Positions 48,702 to 57,365 of a DNA stretch of 64,000 bases are shown one piece after another. The stretch comes from Stereocaulon alpinum (Eukaryota; Ascomycota; Lecanoromycetes; Lecanorales; Stereocaulaceae): the NCBI GenBank assembly GCA_018257865.1, contig JAEUBA010000056.1:124001-188000 (forward strand). The letters are read 5' to 3'. The notes under the pieces were generated by a model that saw nothing but the letters and a program-made list of their open reading frames with translations, did no database searches and was not told the DNA's origin. The position numbers were made by a program, and so were the translations under genes. The stretch's first letter is position 1. Each line of letters starts with the position of its first letter.

Positions 48702-49919
48702 TCACGAGGCTAAATAGCCCCCGTCTACCGGCAAAGCCACGCCAGTCACCCAAGCTGCATCATCGCTTGCGAGGAACAAAGTTGCCTTTGCTATGTCATC
48801 GGCTTTTCCCCATGTGCCCCAAGGTGTTCGTGTCATGATCCCAGCGCTTATCGTCTCATTTTCGATGAGAGACTTTGTCATCGCTGTTCGAGTGACTATA
48901 TGAAAACGATTAGGGCATGTCTTATAACGATCGGCGGCACCATATGTGTGTATAAAACGGGACCACATACAACCGGGACATATTGCGTTGCAGTGGATCT
49001 TGTCTGGCGCATAGTCTATAGCGACTTGCTTTGTCAAAGTAACGACTGCGCCTTTGGAGGCGCAGTATTCAGCTGGTTCAGACACAGGGATCAGCATTTC
49101 CTATGTCCATAACTCAATAACCACGTTTTGCCTTCTTCTCTTACGCGACAGAGCATAGAACAAGCACTGGCGACTTACGAAGCCCACCAAAACCCACAAG
49201 CCCCAGAATGCTGGCAGTGTTTACGATCCAGCCTCTGTGTCCAGTGATGCCAAGCTCCTGTCTCAGGAACTGTGCACATGCAAATTTGCATCCAAGGTAT
49301 ACGCTCCGGAGATTTACCGTTCTGGTTACATGTGTCATTCCTTATCACACCAGGGTAGGAAAGGTGAGCTACAAGTGGAGCCCACACGTTGAAATCACTT
49401 ACATCATCTTATCCCACGCATCCTCTTCCAATTCATGAATCTTTACCCCTAGAGCACCAATTCCAGCGTTGTTGACCATTCTATTTGATGTCCAAATTAG
49501 CTGTCTCGTTATGAAGTCAATCTTGCTTGCAGTCCTCAGAGTCGTCACACCACCAGCGTCTCGGACACATCACCTTCTCTAACACTAAGGAGTCAAGTAG
49601 ATTGACTTCCGACTCACATATCCAGCCTTCCACCTAAGCGAACCGCCTCGCGAACGCAACCATCTACGTCAGGTCCCTTCCCAACATCCGTCTTTGCAAA
49701 GACTCCTTTCTCAGGACCATGCCTTTCACATATCAAGTCATGCGTACTGATCTCTGGCTGCTCGTCGACACCACCTGTGGCCGTGACGGGATTCAAATCC
49801 GCACAAATGATCAGGCGAGTCCCGTGCGAAGCAAAGAGAAGAGCAATAGCCCAGCCCAGCCCGGAAGAGGACCCCGTAACAACAGCTACCCTGCCTTCGA
49901 GAGACCTACTAGAATCCAT
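48702..49919 (-). CDS. short-chain dehydrogenase/reductase (classical SDR)
   Basis: NAD(P)-dependent oxidoreductase of unknown substrate. Exons 49919-49618, 49480-49403, 49321-49179, 49072-48971 and 48895-48702 give 272 residues, with every phase consistent. Classical SDR features are complete: cofactor-binding TGSSSGLG (15-22), NNAG (104-107), NLRSVYLGCK helix, catalytic Ser164, and Y177-x3-K181 in YCASKGAVV. Then follow CPGF-T, the substrate loop, and the C-terminal GVALPVDGGYLAS typical of SDR family proteins. The acidic Asp after the second strand (CADLN) suggests preference for NAD. The last intron (48896-48970) is 75 bp, contains no stop in frame, and its retention would add 25 residues after CPG. 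No biosynthetic neighbours are present. Confidence 0.92.
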
Positions 49920-52900
49920 GAATGTGCCCGCGAAAGAATCCTTACAACCCAGCTAAAAGTAGCTGGGGGGGGGCAGTATTAGATTACGTCGTAATGGGGG
50001 GAAACGAATCTAGGCAATTCCGCTAACGAGCTGATGGTGGGCTGCCGAATTGAGAAGGTGGGCTGTTACAAATGTTTAGTCATGCATGGAATGGAGGTCG
50101 CGTGGAACTTCGCCGCCAAGTAGCTGGAGACGGGAGGGAAGACATTGATGCGTTTTAGCGCATTTCCACTCCTGCCGCATGGCAGCGATCTTATCAATCA
50201 CGCCTTTCGAACATCTCTATAAAGATGATATGGGGTTCATATGATGTCACACTGTTTGCTCCTCGGGTTCGGCGCTAGAAGCTGCATGGTGGGGACTGGA
50301 GAAAGTCCCTTGATCGTGATAGGCTGAGCTTCTACGATCTGTTTCTGCTATATTAATCTGCTATGATGGTCCTGCATAGGTTGCCTTTGTACTTCAGAGT
50401 CGGGGCTCAACGATGACGATCTAGCTTACTTTCCACAAGTTGTTCGCAAGATGCACGTTTTACGAAAAGGTACACAGAACGTTTCGATATCTTACTGCTG
50501 TCCCCATGTATACCCTGATCAGTCTGAAAGACGGCCTACAGCATATCACACATCGTAGGCAGTCTCTTCATGTATCATGACAACAAAGCGATCCGAGCAG
50601 AACCCTCACTGCTTTGGCCCCACGCATCAATCTTGGCTTCTCATACGGACGGAAGGGACTATTGGATAGGTGTTCTGCTCTCCAACTCTGTTGAATGGTT
50701 GATCCCCTCGGCAGCAGATCGTGCGTTCGGCCTCTAGTTCGACATGACATCACCCATGGGTTTCAAGCGGATCTGATCTGTAAGCTGCGTATGACCTCCG
50801 TGAAAAGGGCGCTTCTTTACGGCATTCGAAAGCCATCGATAACCGGCTCGTACGGCAGAAGTATACGCGGCTTTGATACCTATTTGAACTTAGAAGCTGG
50901 CAATAGCATGTTAGCTCGAACTTGCATTATGAATACAGTCGTACGTCCTCCCAAACCGGTTGTCTATCCCGCAATCTGGTAGAGAATTTAATCCTGCAGA
51001 AATCGTCTGTGGGATGGATCACCTACAAGTTAAGTCTTGGGGTATAGACTGGTAGTTCAGCACAGTGCGAACAATATAGCAGGTGCCAGTGCTATATTAC
51101 TTACCACTGCTAGAAGTATCGTCTAGATTGAAGGAGTTGCGATACCTGAAACACTCCCACTCCCATCAAACAACACAAGGCTATCTTGCTCTTCAATTTC
51201 ATCTGCACTTTCCATAGAATGAAGATGGGATACTCGCAAACGCAAAATCAGAGACGATGGAGATGACCATCGGTGATTAGCAAGTCTGCATGGAGTATCT
51301 CGACCCTATGGTGTCGTTCATACTTGCTTGGGAGATAATGATTCGTTCTAATTGCCCTCTTCCGAAGCAGGCGCCATTAACATCAATATCCCAGGCCGCG
51401 TCAACGGGCTGTCATTGTACGATCCAAAAGATGGTGAGTATGGCATTGGAAAGGAAGAGGAAGACAATTGCGGCCTGGAGGGATCGAATAATTTCGACCC
51501 CTCGTGATCGGAATCCGCATGAGGAACAGATAGAGAGACCTTAGTCCATATCAGAGTCACGAACGTCTAAATCCATTCTCCGTAGGTATAATTTCGAAAT
51601 TCGATGAATTGCCATTTCGTTAAATAGTATTGTGGTCTACCAAAACCATAGTGTATCTCAACGAAGTCCAGGCCGGCACCAATGACATTCCCAACCTAAA
51701 GCTAGGTCAGATGTACCTTCAGACCAAAACTCGAGATACCACCTTACAATGGCGGAAAGAATTCTCCAATCGTCCCACGACAGAGACTTGGTAATCTATA
51801 TGCGGATAGAAAGCCGTACAGCGACGACGATCGCTGTCACTGTGACGGCAACGCTCGTAGTAGCGATTATGCCGAGGCCTTTATCGATATCGCCCGCCGG
51901 AGGAGGTCTCGTCGACTCGCAAGGCCGCAACTCAATAACTGCCAAGCCATGACTGCTCTTGAACATCCCAACACTTCCTGGGGTCTGGAGGAAAGTATAT
52001 ACTCTGTAGTTCTATCCTCTTCGAGGTGCTCAACGACAATGGCAACCAAGCTCACTTCGCTGTTTCTTCTTCGAGTGAAGACCAACTTTGCTTGCGACGC
52101 CTCTGATAGCGAAGGTAGCTCCATGTTCACAATAATCAGATATAATGCGGTTGCTCTTTTATTCAAAAATATCTGAAGATTCGAGCAAAGCTCAGAGAAC
52201 GAGCTCACGGTGGACATCGCGGTAATCAACGCCTAGTGGCCTCATTTGTGTCGAGATTTCAATTCCTCACGAATAGGTATTGGATTTACAAGCACTCTGG
52301 AAGGTCTCCAAGTATGCCGAAGTCTGCGTTAAGCTCAGCATGAGACAATTGCGGATTTAGAAATCGCTGCGAATGACCGAGAATCGTCCACCATGGAATT
52401 TCACGCCGGAGACGATGGAGAACCCTTGACTTACGATGGTTCTCATACTGTGATATTGAGTCGATCCGAAGGCTGTGAATCTTCATCAGGCGATCGAGAT
52501 ATTCTGCAACATGCAAAGGGAACTTGAAACGAGAGTATCGGGTCGACTCCATTTAACCACATCAAGCTCACTACTGCTTCGTAACATTCGCGGGACAGTA
52601 CATGTAAGGTAGCTGAAAGCACTCTATTCATAGGCGTTACAACAAGACAGGTTAGAGGCAAGGACTTGCAAATCCAGCCCATCTTTCTCAGCGTTACATT
52701 TATAGAGATTTGCCAAGTGGAGAAGAACCTGCCAGGTAAGGTCAGAATGTGAGGAGTGTCCCACGTATCCACTATCCAGACTTAAGTCGGCGGTAGCTGT
52801 TGGCAACGAGGTAGGAACTATCTCTGTCGTAGGGAAATAGTGGTCAGGGTCTCTACAGTCAGACAAAGTCAAAAGGCATCTCCGTTGTAAATACGTAGAA

Positions 52901-53589
52901 TGTTTCGAGGGGCAGCAATGAGGGTGTGAAGGCAGTAATGAATTGGCTCAAGAAGTCGCCTCGGTGTGAACAAAATAACTCGCGTGGTGGGCCGTCGTCG
53001 CCATAAGACCCCGTCAACCACCTGTCACTCTCTATTAATCACTTTTTATGATTACCTATCTACCGCTAGAACATCCCTATCGCCTACTCTACTATACAAA
53101 CGAAAATAAGTTAGACTACGGGGCAAGCAGGCTCTACTACACCCGAGCGAAAATAAGGTTCTAAGAGAGCTGCTTAGGGAGGGCTGGGATGGGGGTTCAT
53201 AACCCTCTATATATAGATAACTTAGTACTCTCTATACCCAGAGACTTCGGGAAGTCCAGCGCCTTCAGGAGGGTTATAATATGTATCGCTACAGGTAGCA
53301 AATAATCTTGTGTTATAGGGGTAAGTAATAGGGGTGGTCTTGGCGGCTAGGCTACTCACGATGTTCTGAAATTAGGTGACCTCGGAAGCATTCCGCAGCA
53401 CGTCATTTGCCTTTTCGTCTTAGCTTTGATTTTACAGTGCTAGCACGCCTTTCCATTCTTCGATGCTCTTGTAAGGCTCACTTTTGATATATGACACCAT
53501 TGTCGGAACTTGTACGATGACAATAAAAGTGGCGGTGCCCCAAGAGGCAGCCGCAGTGCAGCGACTCCGTCGGTTTCCCCCTTGCATGG
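49920..53589. other. 3.7 kb gene-poor region with a repeat relic
   Basis: It holds the promoter of the dehydrogenase gene, with a G9 run at 49965-49973, and the MET2 upstream region on the right. Frames of 60-120 codons occur at 50568-50982, 51290-51560 and 51867-52229 without family features. On the minus strand, frames at 52624-52872, 52443-52772 and 52286-52552 run in shifted register, as a decayed gene would. 53030-53340 has a different, TA-rich character and is listed separately. Confidence 0.45.
53030..53340. mobile_element. TA/CTA-rich relic, possible degenerate repeat element
   Basis: Composition changes sharply: many CTA/TAG/TATA words (for example CCTCTATATATAGATAAC at 53204-53221), and a repeated CGAAAATAAG at 53101-53110 and 53148-53157. 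Such text is typical of repeat DNA altered by C-to-T point mutation in filamentous fungi. No coding motif or clear terminal repeat is left, so the element class is unknown and the borders are approximate. Confidence 0.35.
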
Positions 53590-55140
53590 ATGATTGGACA
53601 TATGCTAAATCCCGTAGAGAGAGCCTCCGGCCAGCCTGAGAACCCATTCGCTTCCTTGATTTCAGATCAGCATACAGCCATCGTCCCATCTTTCACCCTC
53701 GAATCTGGCGATACCCTTCATAATGTTCCCGTCGCCTACACCACGCGTGGGAAACTCTCGGCCAAAAGGGACAATGCCTTGGTGATATGCCATGCTCTGT
53801 CTGGCAGTGCGGATGTGGCTGATTGGTGGGGGCCATTGATGGGAGGCTCCGGACGAGCTTTTGATATGACAAGGTTCTTCATCGTATGCTTGAACAGCTT
53901 GGGCAGCCCATATGGAAGCGCTAGTCCCGTCACTAGCGTTGATGGAGATCCCAACCGCGAACGATATGGTCCTGAATTCCCTCTTACTACTATTAGAGAT
54001 GATGTCAAGTAAGCATCCAATCCGAGTTTTTGTATGCCATCTCTGATTCTTCTCAGCATACACAAGCTAGTCCTGGATGACTTAGGAGTCCGACAGATTG
54101 CTGCCGTTGTTGGTGGATCGATGGGTGGCATGCTTGTTCTCGAATACGCATACTTTGGCTCCGACTACGTCCGAACAATAGTACCACTGGCAACATCGAG
54201 CAGACATAGCGCATGGGGTATCAGTTGGGGCGAGGCTCAAAGACAAAGCATCTACTGCGATCCCAAATACGAGGACGGCTACTATCCCTTCAATGATCCA
54301 CCAGCGACTGGACTTGGAGCGGCTCGTATGTCGGCCTTGCTGACATACAGAAGCCGTGACTCCTTCGAATCCCGATTCGGAAGAAACATCCCAGACCCGT
54401 CCCGGAAACAAGGAATCAACGGTGACCAACGTCCTTCAACGCCTGCCAATGAGCACTGGGCCGTACACAATGATGGCCACAAGAGCATGCGACCGCCCCG
54501 CCCCTCACCTCCATCTACACCCAAGGCTGAGACATCACCTGCCATGGCCAACGGCAATTCACTCGAGTTTACGGATCCGCAATTCAATGGGACTACAGCC
54601 TTCTCGCCGCCTACGCCTCCAACTCCTACCAATGACCGCAAACGCGCTACTACCTACTTTTCAGCTCAATCATACCTCCGCTATCAGGGCGAGAAATTCG
54701 TAAAGCGGTTTGACAGCAATTGCTACATTGCCATAACGAGAAAGCTGGACACGCATGATGTCTCGAGACATCGCGTCCCTCCAAACACTCCAGATGAAGT
54801 GGCGGTAGCACTTTCCCAGATCAAACAACCAGCACTCGTAATAGGTATTGAGAGCGACGGGCTCTTTACCTTTGCAGAGCAACAAGAGATCGCGGCCGCC
54901 ATACCGAATGCTCGCTTACGGACAATTGATAGTCCAGAAGGCCATGATGCATTCTTGTTGCAATTCGAACAGGTCAATAATCATATTTTGGAATTTTTCA
55001 ATGAAGTGCTTCCTGAGATCATGCAAGCGCCGGGTTTCAGTTCCGACGAGCTCAATGGCGATGATAGCAAAGGCGTGGGTGAAATGGTAAAAAGCAGCAC
55101 GTTCGGTGAAGCTGAAGTTGGTGACATTACAGCTTGGTAA
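53590..55140 (+). CDS. MET2: homoserine O-acetyltransferase
   Basis: It acetylates homoserine with acetyl-CoA, the first committed step of methionine synthesis from aspartate. Exons 53590-54008 and 54057-55140 (48 bp intron) give 500 residues; the join DDV-NIHKLVLDDLGV is family-typical. The alpha/beta-hydrolase fold has all marks of MET2/MetX: YTTRGKL, CHALSGSADVADWW, SLGSPYGSASP, nucleophile Ser161 in VVGGSMGGM, RHSAWGISWGEAQRQ, catalytic Asp407 (IESDGLF) and His436 (PEGHDAFLL). A Pro/Ser-rich insertion (about 270-345) interrupts the domain, a normal feature of fungal MET2. The ATG at 53590 is used; one at 53602, four codons on, would also serve. The stop lies convergent to the hydrolase gene on the right. 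Confidence 0.95.
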
Positions 55141-55814
55141 GAGAGATCTAACGTGGTTGGCACTCCCATTTGCAGCCTCATGTTCCATCATACTTTACAA
55201 TTTACACGCCGTACCACATCCATTTCAAGTCTGTATATTGAATCCGTAGCGTTCTAAGTTGATCCTTGAATTTGCTCCCTCGCTCTTGTTCTGACCATGT
55301 CCATCCCCACATCGCTCTGACTCAATCCGCGACTTACTACCTCTAGGCAATCATTCGAACTAGCATGGCCCAGTTGTACTCTCATTCCTTGATCTCTACC
55401 CCAATGCCACATTCCCTACCACGTGCCACTCTGCAGGTCTTGCCTCCTGACTCAGAGGTCGCTCCATCGTGATATGCGCAATGAATGGACCATGAAATCT
55501 TGTCATGCAACCTGGTATCAGCTATTGCAGTTGGCATCGAGTTGGTTGTGTAGCAGAGTTTCTTCGGTAGGACATCTATCTAATCGGTGATAAGCATATT
55601 TATAGCGTACTGGGGACGTTGGGCATGCTTGTAATTACACAATACCAAACCTCCTTCAATGATCAGATTGCGTGAGAGGCTTTCGTTTCTCAATTTCTCG
55701 AGCTCTGTGCTCGATTCAGGACAGGAAGTGACCATAGAAGCAACATGTAGCGACATCGTTATTACAATGCTTGAAGGGCTCTTCATAATCATCAGTATAG
55801 TATACAAGTCTAAT
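55141..55814. other. convergent intergenic region
   Basis: This 674 bp region carries the 3' ends of MET2 (plus) and the HSL-type hydrolase (minus). Frames of about 120 codons on both strands at 55580-56018 are partly shadows of the hydrolase gene. Nothing further is seen. Confidence 0.55.
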
Positions 55815-56918
55815 CTATCTCTCAAAGGCATCCTTGAGAAGCCCACACGCCTCCGTATAATGCATTTTGACTTCCGGATCAATGCTAAATGGGTATGGAC
55901 TTTTATCAAAGGCGTGCCGCCTTTCCTTGATCGTAACACAATGCACATTCTTCCCCAGCTCTTTCAGCCGCTTCGCAAAGAGTTCGCCTTCCTGAAGCAG
56001 CATGTCCCATTCGCATAGATATAGCGCTATATTTTCAGGTAGGGCGGTGATTAATTCTTCATCAGAGGCTGCGGCTGGAGATGCGTAGGGGGAGAGTTTG
56101 CTGTCGAGCTCGGGCATGTATGATTCGTCGAAGAGGTTTGTGAGGATTGGAGGGAGGGTTTTGTCGGGTCGGACGCATGCTGCTCTGCGCTCTTCTCGGG
56201 TAAGTCTGTTGTCGACGTTGGGATACCAGGCGACAATGGAGACGACTTGTGGTGATGGTGGTTTCGGTAGGGAGCCTGAGATGGATTTCGACTGGATTTC
56301 GTTTTTGATTGATTGGAGGTGTGTTTGTAGGCGGAGTGGGATTGTGAATGCCATGTTTCCACCGGCGGAAAAGCCGCTCAATGCCATCTTCTTGGGGTCG
56401 ATTCCAAAACTCTCCGAATTTGCTGCTAGGTGTAGCAATGCTTCCACGCCATCCTCCACGGCCGTTGGGAAGGGGAACTGGGGAGCTAGTCTGTATTCCA
56501 CGCTGACGAAGATAGCACCCACCGCTTCCACCACGGCGGCGGCCCAACGCCCATCATCCTTGGAGGTGCCCATTGTAAAGCCTCCCCCATGTAGATTGAC
56601 CACCACTGGATATCTCTTGCCTTCCTCTGTCCGTAGAGCATAGTCTTCGGGGACATAGAATGATAGCTCAAGGATTGCTGCCTCCCCACTGGCAACGATT
56701 GTGGTTGGGAATTGGCGGGTGAAGGAGGGCGGTTTTGGTGATGGGCTGGCGAAGGTGTGAAAGTAGAAGCCAATTTTTCCCAGAAAGCGCCAGATGCTGG
56801 CTTCGATACCAAGAAGCCATCGTGGATGCGGAGTGGTTCGTGTGGTAGTGGGTGGTTGCGCGCCAGTGGACGGGCTTTCGACTGGGTTGACGGAACGGAC
56901 CTGGTTCTGAGTCGTCAT
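55815..56918 (-). CDS. alpha/beta hydrolase, HSL/Abhydrolase_3 type; candidate ergosteryl-aspartate hydrolase (ErdH)
   Basis: Intronless gene for 367 residues. The HSL-type catalytic set is complete: oxyanion motif NLHGGGFTMG, YRLAPQFPFP, nucleophile Ser184 in SGFSAGGNMAF, Asp305 (LCEWDMLLQEGE) and His335 (RRHAFDKSPY). The N-terminal 65 residues hold a Pro/Thr-rich start and a Trp/Phe-rich segment (WRFLGKIGFYFHTF) that may contact membrane. Family members cleave small esters and lipophilic substrates. The gene is divergent from the AspRS-DUF2156 fusion next door, with only 447 bp between starts. As ErdH, which removes Asp from ergosteryl-aspartate, is known to be an alpha/beta hydrolase, this location makes it the best candidate. 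That assignment is inference; a general esterase remains possible. Confidence 0.85.
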   Translation of the reverse strand: MTTQNQVRSVNPVESPSTGAQPPTTTRTTPHPRWLLGIEASIWRFLGKIGFYFHTFASPSPKPPSFTRQFPTTIVASGEAAILELSFYVPEDYALRTEEGKRYPVVVNLHGGGFTMGTSKDDGRWAAAVVEAVGAIFVSVEYRLAPQFPFPTAVEDGVEALLHLAANSESFGIDPKKMALSGFSAGGNMAFTIPLRLQTHLQSIKNEIQSKSISGSLPKPPSPQVVSIVAWYPNVDNRLTREERRAACVRPDKTLPPILTNLFDESYMPELDSKLSPYASPAAASDEELITALPENIALYLCEWDMLLQEGELFAKRLKELGKNVHCVTIKERRHAFDKSPYPFSIDPEVKMHYTEACGLLKDAFER

Positions 56919-57365
56919 GTCGTCGATTCTATGCGCAGGGCGGTTCTGTTGCCATCAAGACTTTGTGAACTCGGTTGACTGGGCATTATTGACATTTAAT
57001 CCATGTACAAGTCTGGCGTCATAATCGAGTGCACGTTGACCTTCCATGAACCAGTCACAGTCACAGTCGTCTGGGTCTTGGCAACCAAGATCGGAGATTG
57101 TACGGTAAATGGATCTTCGGCTCTTCGCAGTTGCCAGAGATTGTGCAGAAGCTTGCTGTATAGGCCTTTACATCATATGACGTGAGGTGCCCGTTCCCTG
57201 CTGCTTCCGCGACTATTCCCAAGGGGGGAAATTGATTATACAATCCGAGTTTTCCGGTCTCATTAATACAGCGCAGAGGCTGTCAGAATATTCTTACACA
57301 TTCCTCCAGGCCCTGCACCACATATCAACGGCTGTCAAGGTTACTGTAGGAGTTGCCGTCTCAAA
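56919..57365. promoter_or_regulatory. shared divergent promoter, candidate erdH / erdS
   Basis: 447 bp separate two divergent starts. It includes ATGACGTGAGG (57178-57188), which contains a CRE/ATF-like TGACGT core, and a pyrimidine-rich stretch before the synthetase ATG. No sterol-regulatory motif is certain. The arrangement allows joint control of both genes. Confidence 0.5.

Noticed and set aside
56098..56643. 181-codon plus-strand frame
   Set aside because: Antisense shadow of the HSL-type hydrolase gene.
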